Notes: generated from the letters alone by a model not told the origin. Positions 34,345 to 43,553 are shown, counted from the first letter of the stretch. The stretch is 64,000 bases of DNA from Aeromonas rivipollensis (GCF_037811135.1 NZ_CP149130.1:1236501-1300500), one strand, 5' to 3'. Program-made: numbers and translations.

Positions 34345-35349
34345 TTACTGTTGAACTTCCTGCACGCCGGTGACACGCACTTCGACGCGGCGATCCGGTG
34401 CCAGGCAGGCGATCAGCTGGTTCTTGCCCTTGACGCCGTCACACTGGGTGCCGGTGACCGGATTGGCTTCGCCACGGCCCTCGATGGCCACCTTGCCAGC
34501 CGGCAGACCCTTGCCGACCAGGAAGTCGGCCACGGTGCGGGCACGGGCTTCGGACAGCTTCTGGTTGTAGGCGTCAGAGCCGATACGGTCGGTGTAACCG
34601 ACTACCACGGCGCTGCCATCTTTCGGCTGAACGTCAACGATCTGCTGATACAGGGTGTTGAGGGCGGCAGTCCCTTCCGGCTTCAGGGTGGATTTGCCGA
34701 AGGCAAACAGCACGTCAGAGCTCAGGGAGAAGTTCTTGTCGACCATGACGGGCTCGGGAACCGGCTCGGGAGCCGGTGCGGCCACAGGGGCTACATAGGC
34801 TTTGCGGTTCGGGTGCATCACCAGTTCCAGGGTCGCGACGCTCATGTCGGTCTTCCAGGTCTTCTGCTCGTCACCCAGATCCCAGATGTAGCGGTAGCGG
34901 GCCTGCAGATCGAGCAGATCGGAGACCTTGGCGGTCAGACCCAGGCCGGCCAGGGGCGAGGTGCCGTTGTCGCTCTCGCCATTGCCGTTGACATGGTTGA
35001 AGTAGGCACCGCCTTCGGCGAACACGGAGAAGATGTCACCCAGCGGCAGACGACCAAGGGCGGACAGGGTAGCGCCTTGGGTCTTGAAGTCGACGCCATC
35101 GACGCCACCCTTGCCTGCATAGAGATAACCGAGCTCGGCCGCGTAGTAATCGTTGAAGTTGTAACCGCCGAACAGGGAGATCGCGGTGGCGTCCTTGTCG
35201 GCATCCAGACCGAAGGAGTCCAGGTCATGGCCATAGGCCCAACCTGCACCCATACCTGTGTACCAGTCATCGGCCGCCTGGGCGGTGGAGGTTCCCATGG
35301 CTGCAATAGCCAGAGCAATCAGGGTTGGAGCCATTTTCATTTTCATCAT
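34345..35349 (-). CDS. ompA: OmpA-family outer membrane porin (second copy)
   Basis: The 334-residue protein has a signal peptide ending about residue 24 (GTSTAQA then ADDWYTGMGAGWAYG). Then come the barrel, an Ala/Pro/Glu hinge and the OmpA-like domain with VVVGYTDRIGSDAYNQKLSEARARTVADFL. The start MMKMKMAPT at 35349 has GAGGAT 8 bases upstream; the upstream in-frame start lacks this. It anchors the outer membrane to peptidoglycan and may act as porin, adhesin or phage receptor. Tandem ompAI/ompAII genes are known from Aeromonas. The strong ribosome binding site suggests high expression. Confidence 0.93.
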   Translation of the reverse strand: MMKMKMAPTLIALAIAAMGTSTAQAADDWYTGMGAGWAYGHDLDSFGLDADKDATAISLFGGYNFNDYYAAELGYLYAGKGGVDGVDFKTQGATLSALGRLPLGDIFSVFAEGGAYFNHVNGNGESDNGTSPLAGLGLTAKVSDLLDLQARYRYIWDLGDEQKTWKTDMSVATLELVMHPNRKAYVAPVAAPAPEPVPEPVMVDKNFSLSSDVLFAFGKSTLKPEGTAALNTLYQQIVDVQPKDGSAVVVGYTDRIGSDAYNQKLSEARARTVADFLVGKGLPAGKVAIEGRGEANPVTGTQCDGVKGKNQLIACLAPDRRVEVRVTGVQEVQQ

Positions 35350-35713
35350 TTTATCCTCGTTGAGTTGCCGTGCTACGGGCGTACTGCGCACTCTTTGTTA
35401 TACCGATCGCAGATGACACTTCATGTTGCGATTCCGTGACCTGGTCACGGACGGCTTGAATAAAAAATGGATGGTAACCTGGATTCTCATGAAGCTGTTT
35501 CTCCATGGACAACTAACCGGGCAATAAGCACTTTTAATAGTTCATCCAATGTCTTACAAGCGCAGCTACTGTATTCTTTTGAATCGGCTTGATCAAGTTT
35601 CTGCACAGAAATGCAGCTGTGGGGTTGGCGCGACGGGGACGCGGCCTGACCTGCGAGGAGGGGCGGGGGCAAGCTGGTGAGACAGAGGGTGACGTTTGAG
35701 ACGACCGACATGC
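35350..35713 (-). promoter_or_regulatory. Leader and promoter region of the second ompA gene
   Basis: About 360 bases carry no supported gene. The long A/T-rich stretch around 35460-35590 probably holds the promoter and a long 5' leader, as usual for ompA. No hexamer pair is assigned with confidence. Confidence 0.4.
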
Positions 35714-35741
35714 AAAAGGGGATGCCGTGGCATCCCCTTTT
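35714..35741. terminator. Terminator of the first ompA gene
   Basis: Arms AAAAGGGGATGCC and GGCATCCCCTTTT lie directly after the stop of the minus-strand ompA. Confidence 0.93.
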
Positions 35742-35764
35742 CGCGTTATCTGAGCGGAGTCAGA

Positions 35765-36784
35765 TTACTGCTGAACTTCCTGTACGCCGGATACGCGCAC
35801 TTCTACGCGACGATCCGGGGCCAGGCAGGAGATCAGCTGAGCCTTGGCGGTTACGCCGTTGCACTTGGTGCCGGTAACCGGGTTGGCTTCGCCACGACCT
35901 TCGATGGCAACCTTGCTGGCAGCCATACCCTTGCTGACCAGGAAGTTGGCAACGGTGCGGGCACGGGCTTCAGACAGCTTCTGGTTGTAAGCGTCGGAAC
36001 CGATACGGTCGGTGTAACCAACAACAACGGCGTTACCGTCTTTCGGCTGGAACTCGACGATCTGCTGGTACAGGGCGTTCAGGGCTTCCACGCCTTCGGC
36101 CTTCAGGCTGTCTTTGCCAAAGGCAAACAGCACGTCGGAGTTCAGGGCGAAGTTCTTCTCAACGATCTGCGGAGCAGGAGCAGGAGCTTCTTCAACAACA
36201 GGAGCCGGAGCCGGAGCTACGTAGGAAGTACGGAACGGGTGGTAAACGGCTTCCAGGGTCGCAACGCTCTGGTTGGACTTGTAGCGTACGTTGTCGGCGT
36301 GCAGGTCAGCCACGTCCCACATGTAGCGGTAACGAGCTTGCAGATCCAGCGCGTCGTTGACCTTGTAGGTCACACCGGCACCGGCCAGCGGGGATACCTT
36401 GGTATCGCTGGTGCCCATACCGTCGGTGTGGCCCCAGTAGGCGCCAGCTTCACCGAACAGGGAGAAGTCGTTGCCCAGCGGCAGACGAGCGATACCGGAC
36501 AGGGTGGCACCCTGGCTCTCGTAACGGTTGCCATCGGTGTTGCCACGGCCGGTGTACTGGTAGCCCAGTTCGGAACCGAAGTACTCGTTGAAGTTGTAAC
36601 CGACGAAGGCATTGGCAGCAGCCGCGTCTTCTTCACCAGCGTTCACGCCTTCGATCTTGTTCAGACCGTTGAAGTGAGTTGCACCGACACCGGCACCGAA
36701 GTAGATATCATCAGCGGCGTGTGCAGCAGTTGCACCCATGGCAGCCATGGCGATGGCGATCAGGGAAGGAGCCATTTTCATCAT
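35765..36784 (-). CDS. ompA: OmpA-family outer membrane porin (first copy)
   Basis: The 339-residue protein has the signal peptide MMKMAPSLIAIAMAAMGATAAHA, then the barrel from ADDIYFGAGVGATHFNG. The hinge is PAPAPVVEEAPAPAPQ. The C-terminal OmpA domain is nearly identical to that of copy 2 (GYTDRIGSDAYNQKLSEARARTVANFL; LAPDRRVEVRVSGVQEVQQ). Codon choice is strongly biased to frequent codons, which suggests high expression. It lies first in the triplet and has the longest leader and a CRP-like site upstream. Confidence 0.94.
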   Translation of the reverse strand: MMKMAPSLIAIAMAAMGATAAHAADDIYFGAGVGATHFNGLNKIEGVNAGEEDAAAANAFVGYNFNEYFGSELGYQYTGRGNTDGNRYESQGATLSGIARLPLGNDFSLFGEAGAYWGHTDGMGTSDTKVSPLAGAGVTYKVNDALDLQARYRYMWDVADLHADNVRYKSNQSVATLEAVYHPFRTSYVAPAPAPVVEEAPAPAPQIVEKNFALNSDVLFAFGKDSLKAEGVEALNALYQQIVEFQPKDGNAVVVGYTDRIGSDAYNQKLSEARARTVANFLVSKGMAASKVAIEGRGEANPVTGTKCNGVTAKAQLISCLAPDRRVEVRVSGVQEVQQ

Positions 36785-37036
36785 AAAATTAATCCTCGTT
36801 GAGATGGCACGTTGTTCACGTGCTTCGCACTTTGTAATTTATGTAAGCTGCTGGCTCTGCCGGGCAACAAGAGTTGCGCCGAGCAGGGATCCTAGATCCA
36901 TCCAGGAGGCACGTTAACTGGGTGCACAAGTGAGCGAGTTGCACTATCGGGAGCGCATACTTCGCCACGAACAGCCGATGTCATTCCGATGACGTGGCGC
37001 ACTTTATGCTCATTTCAAAACATGATCAAGCTCACA
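36785..37036 (-). promoter_or_regulatory. Promoter and long leader of the first ompA gene, CRP-like site
   Basis: On the minus strand TTGATC (37029-37024) and TAAAGT (37006-37001) are 17 bases apart and form a fair sigma-70 promoter. They imply a leader of about 200 bases. TGTGAGCTTGATCATG (37036-37021) resembles a CRP site with one perfect half and overlaps the -35. Confidence 0.45.
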
Positions 37037-37092
37037 GATAATCTGTGGGGCAGATTGTGTCGTATGGATAACTGGCTGTTTATCTGGATTTA

Positions 37093-37686
37093 TTAGTGAT
37101 CCAAGTAGGCGCGATGCAGCTTTCGCTCAAGCTTCATATAGGCCTCAACCCAAGCGTGCTGCGGGGTGGCGATGGCGTCCCTGGTCGCAAAAACCGCGAG
37201 ATAGTCGGCCTCGGTTGCTTCGCACAGCAAGGGTGTGAAGCCGAGTAAAAAATGACGGGCGAGATAGGGGTCCAGGGGCCAAATATTGAGGATGGCCCTG
37301 GCCACCGGCTGAATCGCGGCTGAACAGATGAAATGTTGATGGCCGGCCTCCAGCCACAGGGCCATCTCCTGCAGGCCCTGCTCGGGCACCAGTCCCCCAT
37401 CCCCTTTCTCCGTCGCCAGCGTCATATGGTTACCGTTGCCAAGCAACAGGCGGCCATCTTGCTGCAGGACTCCGTCGTGGCTGCGCAGGGGCAGCGGGGA
37501 GGCTTGCTCGAGATAGAGGCTGCACTTGTCCGGGAGGGAAGCCAGTACGGATGCGGCCTCGCTCTGCATGGCGGCGGGCAGCCAGAGTGCCTCGGCCCGG
37601 GTTTGCTGACTCTGACGGAGCTGACGGGGGAGGGAATCCGGGTCTGAATCCGGGTGAAGTCGGGAGATGATGCCGGGAAATGCCAT
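37093..37686 (-). CDS. Protein of unknown function (197 aa)
   Basis: I do not recognise this family. The protein is cytoplasmic by appearance, with no signal peptide or membrane segment. It begins MAFPGIISRLHPDSDPDSLP and has an alpha-helical, Trp- and Leu-containing C-terminal half ending VEAYMKLERKLHRAYLDH. The continuous ORF, the AAAGAGT-like sequence before the ATG and position between ompA and a divergent regulator support a real gene. It is divergent from the HTH gene at 37945 with a 258-base region between. Confidence 0.65.
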   Translation of the reverse strand: MAFPGIISRLHPDSDPDSLPRQLRQSQQTRAEALWLPAAMQSEAASVLASLPDKCSLYLEQASPLPLRSHDGVLQQDGRLLLGNGNHMTLATEKGDGGLVPEQGLQEMALWLEAGHQHFICSAAIQPVARAILNIWPLDPYLARHFLLGFTPLLCEATEADYLAVFATRDAIATPQHAWVEAYMKLERKLHRAYLDH

Positions 37687-37721
37687 GCTGAATACTCTTT
37701 AAGGGATAACCGGCGAATTAT

Positions 37722-37893
37722 ACGAGTTATGGCCGTGGCAACAATAAAGGTTTCTCTTCGAGACTGTTTACCTGAAGCGACTCTGCGATTACCATCCCCG
37801 AGGTTTGTTAGGGTTGTCGTCGAAAGACGCTTATTAAAGATAGAGGCTCGACCATAACGAGTCCGTTCAAAACTGATACACTTGACTACGAGT
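37722..37893. promoter_or_regulatory. Divergent promoter region with three ACGAGT repeats
   Basis: ACGAGT occurs at 37722-37727, 37857-37862 and 37888-37893 between the unknown gene and the HTH regulator. The motif could be an operator, for example for autoregulation. No promoter hexamers are certain. Confidence 0.35.
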
Positions 37894-37944
37894 CGTCGCG
37901 AAAAATAAAGGTGGAGTGAATCCGCCGAACGGAGTATGGAACAC

Positions 37945-38211
37945 ATGAATTCAAATATCGTAACTGTTGGCAAGAAGATCCGTCAGATCCGCGAAGCGGT
38001 TGGCCTGAGCCGTCCCAAGTTTGCCGATCTGCTGGGCGTCCCCCCGACTACCCTGAAGAACTATGAACTGGGTTACCGTGAAGTTGGAGGCGCCTTCCTG
38101 GTCGCCCTGGCTCATCACCCGGAGCTGCACAAGTTCACCCTCTGGCTGCTGGCCGACAAGAAAGTCGCCGAAATCGGCCAGATCGGTCCGGACGATATTG
38201 CCAAGGCTTGA
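37945..38211 (+). CDS. Small XRE-like helix-turn-helix protein
   Basis: The 88-residue protein has one Cro/CI-type helix-turn-helix: VGKKIRQIREAVGLSRPKFADLLGVPPTTLKNYELGYREVG. A Leu/Ala-rich helical tail follows (FLVALAHHPELHKFTLWLLADKKVAEIGQIGPDD). It probably acts as a dimeric DNA-binding regulator. ATG 37945 is chosen because GGAG lies 10 bases upstream; ATG 37936 would place GGAG too close. A GTG-initiated 10-codon ORF (37916-37948) with a strong AAAGGTGGA site ends over this ATG. A strong terminator follows. Confidence 0.82.
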   Translation: MNSNIVTVGKKIRQIREAVGLSRPKFADLLGVPPTTLKNYELGYREVGGAFLVALAHHPELHKFTLWLLADKKVAEIGQIGPDDIAKA

Positions 38212-38227
38212 TTGCCTGAGCCTTGAT

Positions 38228-38257
38228 AAAAATGCCGCCCGCGAGGCGGCATTTTTT
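38228..38257 (+). terminator. Intrinsic terminator of the HTH gene
   Basis: Arms AAAAATGCCGCC and GGCGGCATTTTTT with loop CGCGA. Confidence 0.93.
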
Positions 38258-38406
38258 ATTTGTCAAAACAGGCATTTATTTAAATAACGAGTGTGTTGTG
38301 TGCTTCATGTGGCGATTTCAACTAAATCACCTTGGCAAGCTGGATTAATCCCCGGAAAATTCCGACCCTTTAATTTCAGGCCCCTGATCCACAAAGCGAG
38401 ACACGC

Positions 38407-39768
38407 ATGAGCAATACCCTTCCCAAGGCCAGAGATGGCTTTACCAGCACCTTCGGCGTGCTTGCCGCGACCCTGGGTTCGGCGGTCGGCCTTGGCAACA
38501 TCTGGAAGTTTCCCTATCTGACCGGTGAAAACGGGGGCGCCGGTTTTCTGCTGGTCTATGTGATCGCCACCCTGCTGGTGGGGCTGCCGGTGATGATCTC
38601 GGAGATCATGCTGGGGCGTCAGGCAAAATCCGATGCGGTGAGCGGGCTCATCAAGCTGGCGCCCAAGGGGCAACCCTGGTGGCTGATCGCGGCCATGGGG
38701 GTGACGGCGGCCTTCCTCATCATGTCGTTTTACTCCGAAGTGGCGGCCTGGGTGTTTGCCTACATCTTCAAGGCGGCCAGTGGCGAGATCCTCTCGACCG
38801 ATCCCGCCGTCACGGGGGCGGCCTTCAATTCGCTCATCACGGATCCCTTGCAGAGCCTGCTCTGGCAATGGCTGGTGCTGGCCCTGATGGGGGGCATATT
38901 GCTGATGGGGGTGTCGAAGGGAATCGAGGCCGTCACCAAGCGACTGATGCCGGTGCTCTTCATCCTGCTGCTGGTGATCGGCATCCGCAGTCTGACCCTG
39001 CCCGGGGCGAGCGAGGGACTGAGTTTCCTGTTCTCTCCTGATTTTTCCAAGGTCACCGCCGGCGTGGTGCTGACGGCCATGGGGCTGGCCTTCTTCAAGC
39101 TCTCCATCGGCATGGGCTGCATGATGACCTATGGCAGCTACTTTCGGGACGATCAGCACATACCGCTCACCACTGTCCGGGTGATGTGCGCCGATCTATT
39201 CGTCTCCATGCTGGCGGGGATCGCCATCTTTCCGGCGGTGTTTGCCTTCGGCTTCGAGCCGACCGCCGGCCCCTCCCTGCTGTTCATCACCATTCCGGCG
39301 GTGTTTGCCAGCATACCGTTCGGCCACCTCTTCATGGTGCTCTTCTTCGTGCTCTCCGCCATAGCGGCAACGGGGGCCATGCTCTCCATTCTGGAAGTGC
39401 CGGTCTCGGTACTCTCCGAGCGTTTCCACATGAGCCGAAGAAGGGCGACTCTGCTCAACCTGCTGGTGCTGGGGGCGGTCGGATCGACCTGTGCGCTCTC
39501 CAACAGCACGCTGGCAGACGTGCAGATAGCCGGCAAGACCTTCTTCGATCTGTTCGACTTCGTCTCTTCCAATGTGTTGATGCCCCTTGGCGGTATCTTC
39601 CTCTGCCTGTTCGTGGGCTGGGTCTGGGGCTTCGAGCGGATGAAGGCCGCGCTGACCAATGGGGGCGAGCTGGAGCTGGCCATCCTCAAGCCCCTGTTCT
39701 TCATCATCCGTTACGTGTCGCCGCTGCTCATCCTGATCGTCATGCTCAAGGGGCTGGGGCTGTTCTGA
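38407..39768 (+). CDS. Sodium-dependent transporter, NSS/SNF family
   Basis: The 453-residue membrane protein has about 11-12 spans. The N-terminal ATLGSAVGLGNIWKFPYLTGENGGAGF contains the Na+ and substrate site of the neurotransmitter:sodium symporter family (LeuT type). FFKLSIGMGCMMTYGSYF and ILEVPVSVLSERF are typical of bacterial members. It probably takes up an amino acid or related compound with Na+; the substrate is not predictable. It is a single gene with a terminator shared with the convergent rssA. Confidence 0.9.
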   Translation: MSNTLPKARDGFTSTFGVLAATLGSAVGLGNIWKFPYLTGENGGAGFLLVYVIATLLVGLPVMISEIMLGRQAKSDAVSGLIKLAPKGQPWWLIAAMGVTAAFLIMSFYSEVAAWVFAYIFKAASGEILSTDPAVTGAAFNSLITDPLQSLLWQWLVLALMGGILLMGVSKGIEAVTKRLMPVLFILLLVIGIRSLTLPGASEGLSFLFSPDFSKVTAGVVLTAMGLAFFKLSIGMGCMMTYGSYFRDDQHIPLTTVRVMCADLFVSMLAGIAIFPAVFAFGFEPTAGPSLLFITIPAVFASIPFGHLFMVLFFVLSAIAATGAMLSILEVPVSVLSERFHMSRRRATLLNLLVLGAVGSTCALSNSTLADVQIAGKTFFDLFDFVSSNVLMPLGGIFLCLFVGWVWGFERMKAALTNGGELELAILKPLFFIIRYVSPLLILIVMLKGLGLF

Positions 39769-39785
39769 GCGCCAGCCACCCTGAC

Positions 39786-39813
39786 AAAAAGAGCGCCCAG
39801 GGGCGCTCTTTTT
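39786..39813. terminator. Bidirectional terminator between SNF transporter and rssA
   Basis: Arms AAAAAGAGCGCCC and GGCGCTCTTTTT. Confidence 0.92.
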
Positions 39814-39835
39814 ATTGGGATTTTGTCCGGAGTCC

Positions 39836-40699
39836 TCAGATCAAACCGAGTCGGGAGAGCTCCTCCTTGAGCTGGTCCAGGTTGCGCTCGACGCAAGCCT
39901 CTCCCTCGTTGATGGCATCGCTGGCGTGGTGGAAGTCCATGATGGAAAGGCTGCCAAGGCGCGGACAGAGCTGGATCTCGGGGGGATCCCCGGCCATGCG
40001 GGCGCGGGTGATGCGCTCCTGCATGATGTTGATGGAGCCTGTCATCACCCCCCACATGCCGGGGGTGCTGGGTTCTCCCCGGCCCAGCCACTGGCTGAAG
40101 AGGCCTCCCGGAGCGGGTTCGTCCGGCTCGTCGGTCCAGGGTTGATGCATGTCGGTGTTGAGGTTGACGGCGATCACCACCTCGGCCCCCATGGCCCTGG
40201 CCAGGGAGATGGGGACAGGGTTGACCACGGCGCCATCCACCAGCCAGCGATCATCGATCCGGGTCGGGGTCAGAATGCCGGGCATGCCGCAGGAGGCGCG
40301 CACGCACTGGCGCAGAGGCCCCTCTTGCAGCCAGATCTCGCGGCCGGTATCGAGCTCGGTGGCGACGCAGGCGAAGGGCAGCGGCAGGCTCTCGATGGCG
40401 GGATCCCCCAGGTGGCTGGCGGCGATGCCAAACACCTTGTCACCGCGGAACAGGCCGCCGGAGAGGGCGGGATCGAGCAACCCCATCACCTGCAAGCGGC
40501 TGAAGCCGCGCACCCAGGACTCCAGTTTGTCCAGCTCGCCGGCGGCATAGGCGGCACCGACGAAACTGCCGATGGAGCAGCCGGCCACCAGATCCGGTTT
40601 GACACCGAGGCGCTCCAGCGCCCGTATGATGCCGATGTGCGCCCATCCGCGGGCGGCGCCGCTGCCAAGGGCCAGGCCCAGGCGGGGTTTTCGTGCCAC
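39836..40699 (-). CDS. rssA: Patatin-like phospholipase RssA
   Basis: The 287-residue patatin-domain protein has the oxyanion stretch LALGSGAARGWAHIG, the nucleophile Ser in GCSIGS (about residue 43) and the dyad Asp in DGAVVNPVP. This is the RssA/YchK family: VTGSINIMQERITRARM and CPRLGSLSIMDFHHA are family blocks. It is a predicted cytoplasmic Ser hydrolase of unknown substrate. It starts 33 bases after the stop of the upstream diguanylate cyclase and is probably cotranscribed with it. Confidence 0.9.
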   Translation of the reverse strand: MARKPRLGLALGSGAARGWAHIGIIRALERLGVKPDLVAGCSIGSFVGAAYAAGELDKLESWVRGFSRLQVMGLLDPALSGGLFRGDKVFGIAASHLGDPAIESLPLPFACVATELDTGREIWLQEGPLRQCVRASCGMPGILTPTRIDDRWLVDGAVVNPVPISLARAMGAEVVIAVNLNTDMHQPWTDEPDEPAPGGLFSQWLGRGEPSTPGMWGVMTGSINIMQERITRARMAGDPPEIQLCPRLGSLSIMDFHHASDAINEGEACVERNLDQLKEELSRLGLI

Positions 40700-40732
40700 A
40701 GTGCATCTCCTGTCGTGAATTGGGGTTCCAGC

Positions 40733-42289
40733 TTACTCCTGCTTCTCCTGTGCGTCACCCTGCCAGCCTTCGCTGCGATTGCGACCATTGGCCTTGGCCT
40801 GATAGAGGGCGATATCGGCACGGCTGATCACTTCCTGCAGGCGAACCTCGGGGCCCTGGCGGCAATGGCCCAGGCTGACGGTCACCCTCAGTTCGGGGGC
40901 TATCTCGGTCCAGTCGTGTTCCGCAATCCGCAGCCGCAGCTGTTCGGCAAGCTGAGCCAGGGGGAGATCCTTGTCCGTGACCAGCAGCAGAAACTCCTCG
41001 CCGCCCCAGCGGATCAGGGTGCAGCCCCGGTCCTGCAGAGGCTGGCAGAGCTGAACCAGACGGATCAGCACCTGATCCCCCACCCCGTGACCGAAGCGAT
41101 CGTTGACCAGCTTGAAGTGATCGCAGTCGAACATGATGGCGCCTATGTGGCGGGTACCCGCCAGTATGTGGCGGCGCTCGAAGGCATCGAAGTGGTGGCG
41201 GTTGAAGGCGCCGGTCAGCGCGTCATGGCTGGAGAGGTAATTCAACCGACGATTGAGACGGCGGGATCGCAGGCTGGAGAAGATGGCCACCACCAGACAG
41301 AGCAGGGTGAGGAGCGCCGTTGCCGATTGCCACAGCAGCATCTCGATCAGGGGCAGCAGTGCGATGCGGTGGATCAGGATGAGCGGCGTGTCCGGGACGG
41401 GATGGACGAGCTGGAAGGCGCCCTGCTGCCAGTGGTAGTACTCCTGCGGTGCCCCTCGCTTGAGGGGCGGCGCCGTGCCGGACTGGCTGCTGGCCAGGAT
41501 CTGCCGGTGCTGATTGACCAGAAACAGGGTGCCGCTCTGGGGCGAGAGTCGGCGCAGTGTCTGCTCCAGGGTGGCTATCTCTATGTCGATGCTGATCAGG
41601 CCGATGATCTGCCCGGCCTGGGTAATGGGCTGAGACAGGGTGATCATCTGCCCTTTGCCGGCAAAATCCTGATAGGGGCGCGACAACGTGGCGTGCTCGG
41701 CGGGCGGGTGGCGGGTCAGTGCCTCCTGCCAGTAAGACTTGTGGTAGATGTCGGGGTCGAAACGAAATTGGTTGGAGGGCACCCAGGGGTAGAGATAGAT
41801 GAAGTTGTCGGTGCTGGTGAAATAGATCCAGGCCACGGCCTTGTCCAGCAGCTTGCTGGCGGTCGCGAGCAGGGGAGAGAGGCTGAGCGCCAGGTGTATT
41901 CGGGCTTCCCGTTCACTGCCCGGGGCGGGCAAGGGGCCCAGTCCGGTCAGGTTGCCGATGAGGGCGGGGGGCAGATCGACGGGGATGCGATCCAGGCTGA
42001 TGTGCCCGCTCGAATCGGCTTGCAGCGCAGGATAAAGCTGGCGAGAGAGGGCCGACTGGGGGTTGCTGCGCAGCCGCTCTTCGGCCTGGCCGCGCATGGC
42101 CTCGAGAAAGGTCTCCATCCTCTGATGCTGGCTGCTGAGCTGGGCCGCGGCATTGATGACGTCACGCCTGTTCAGCTCGGTGATCTGGCGCAAGGCGTGT
42201 TGCAGGGCGAGCAGCAGCAACAGCATGCTCAGTCCCAGCAGCAGCCACTGCAACCGATATTTGGCAAAGGCATGGGGTAATGTGGGCAT
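40733..42289 (-). CDS. Membrane diguanylate cyclase with dCache-like sensor
   Basis: The 518-residue protein has a membrane segment at about residues 14-32 (QWLLLGLSMLLLLLALQHAL). A periplasmic region of about 250 residues follows, with YLYPWVPSNQFRFDPDIYHKSYW and a second strand-rich part (TLSQPITQAGQIIGLISIDIEIATLEQTL), typical of dCache sensors. A second membrane segment and a GGDEF domain with active GGEEF (429-433) complete it. It should make c-di-GMP in response to an external ligand. The start at 42289 is chosen because the longer in-frame ORF adds residues unlike a membrane-anchor start; the ribosome binding site is weak. Confidence 0.87.
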   Translation of the reverse strand: MPTLPHAFAKYRLQWLLLGLSMLLLLLALQHALRQITELNRRDVINAAAQLSSQHQRMETFLEAMRGQAEERLRSNPQSALSRQLYPALQADSSGHISLDRIPVDLPPALIGNLTGLGPLPAPGSEREARIHLALSLSPLLATASKLLDKAVAWIYFTSTDNFIYLYPWVPSNQFRFDPDIYHKSYWQEALTRHPPAEHATLSRPYQDFAGKGQMITLSQPITQAGQIIGLISIDIEIATLEQTLRRLSPQSGTLFLVNQHRQILASSQSGTAPPLKRGAPQEYYHWQQGAFQLVHPVPDTPLILIHRIALLPLIEMLLWQSATALLTLLCLVVAIFSSLRSRRLNRRLNYLSSHDALTGAFNRHHFDAFERRHILAGTRHIGAIMFDCDHFKLVNDRFGHGVGDQVLIRLVQLCQPLQDRGCTLIRWGGEEFLLLVTDKDLPLAQLAEQLRLRIAEHDWTEIAPELRVTVSLGHCRQGPEVRLQEVISRADIALYQAKANGRNRSEGWQGDAQEKQE

Positions 42290-42488
42290 GGGGCACCGGG
42301 AAGATGACGGGAGCGGCACCTCAGTGTAAGGCAGAAAAAAAAGTACAGTCTCAGCTGGATGTGATTTTGATGATCTTCCACCCGGGCTGTTACGTTTTGT
42401 CACATTTATACATAGTCACGGCATAGTCAGGGGGTAACATGGTGCCATCATTGATGAAGTTCCCTCTTCTCCTTATCTCTTACCTTGC

Positions 42489-43553
42489 ATGGATTGTTTG
42501 ATGAAAATGCGCGTATGGCTGTGGCTTGTTCCTCTTCTCCTGCTGCTGGGGGCCGGCACCTGGTATTTCCGGCAGGCCAAACCGGTCAGCAAGCCCGAGC
42601 CCAGACAGGTCAACATCAGGGCGGAAACGGTCAGGCAGAGCCTGGCAGAGCCCTCCATCAAGCTGGTCAGCAAGCTGGCGGCCAATCGCTCCGTGGTGGT
42701 CAGCCCCGAAGTCACGGGGCGCATCGTCAATATTGCGGTGCGCTCAGGTCAGCGGGTCAAGCAGGGGGAGACCCTGATCGCCCTGGATGCGGGCAAGCAG
42801 CAGGCCGAACTCGCCGAGCAGAGCGCCAGCGTGCGCGACGAGAGCCGCAAGCTGCGGGACATGCGTCGCCTGGTGGCGCGCGGTGCCATCACCAATTCGG
42901 AGCTGGAAGGGCAGGAGGCGACAGTGGCCCAGGCCCAGGCCAGGGTCGACGCGGCGCGCTATGAGCTGTCATTGCGCACCCTGGCGGCCCCCTTCGACGG
43001 CACCGTCAGCCTGATCGATCTCAGCGAAGGGGCCCTGGTCAACAGCGGCGACGTGCTGCTCCACCTGGACGAGCTGGCCAGATTGCGGCTCGATCTGGCG
43101 GTGCCGGAGCGCTACCTCTCCCTGCTCAAACCCGGCATGACGGTGACGGCCACCAGCTCGGCCTGGCCGGATCAATCCTTCTCCGGCGTGCTGGAGACCC
43201 TCGACAGCCGCATCTCCAACGAAACCCAGAACATCAAGGCGCGGGTCATACTTCCCAACCCCGGCGGCCAGCTTCGGCCCGGCATGCTGATGAATGTGGA
43301 TCTCTCGCTGCCTGCCCAGAAGATGACCCTGATCCCCGCCCAGTCGGTGGAGTATGCGGGGGAGCTTCGCTTCGTCTACCGCCTGGAGGCGGACGGCCGG
43401 GTGAAACGCATTCCGGTGGAGCTGGGGGACACCCATGGCGAGGAAGTGTGGGTGCTCAAGGGGCTGAACGTCGGCGATCGCATCGCTGTGGAGGGGCTGG
43501 TCAACCTGCGTGACGGCGCCCTGGTCCGCGATCTGACCGAGGTAAAAGGCTGA
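42489..43553 (+). CDS. RND efflux periplasmic adaptor (membrane fusion protein)
   Basis: The 354-residue protein has an N-terminal membrane anchor (WLWLVPLLLLLGAGTWYF). A lipoyl/hairpin region follows: VVVSPEVTGRIVNIAVRSGQRVKQGETLIALD, a helical hairpin, then LRTLAAPFDGTVSLIDLSEGALVNSGDVLLHL. Beta-barrel and membrane-proximal domains follow. It joins the RND pump encoded next to an outer membrane channel. ATG 42501 (MKMRVWLW) is an alternative start; neither has a strong ribosome binding site. The stop overlaps the pump ATG by one base. Confidence 0.9.
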   Translation: MDCLMKMRVWLWLVPLLLLLGAGTWYFRQAKPVSKPEPRQVNIRAETVRQSLAEPSIKLVSKLAANRSVVVSPEVTGRIVNIAVRSGQRVKQGETLIALDAGKQQAELAEQSASVRDESRKLRDMRRLVARGAITNSELEGQEATVAQAQARVDAARYELSLRTLAAPFDGTVSLIDLSEGALVNSGDVLLHLDELARLRLDLAVPERYLSLLKPGMTVTATSSAWPDQSFSGVLETLDSRISNETQNIKARVILPNPGGQLRPGMLMNVDLSLPAQKMTLIPAQSVEYAGELRFVYRLEADGRVKRIPVELGDTHGEEVWVLKGLNVGDRIAVEGLVNLRDGALVRDLTEVKG

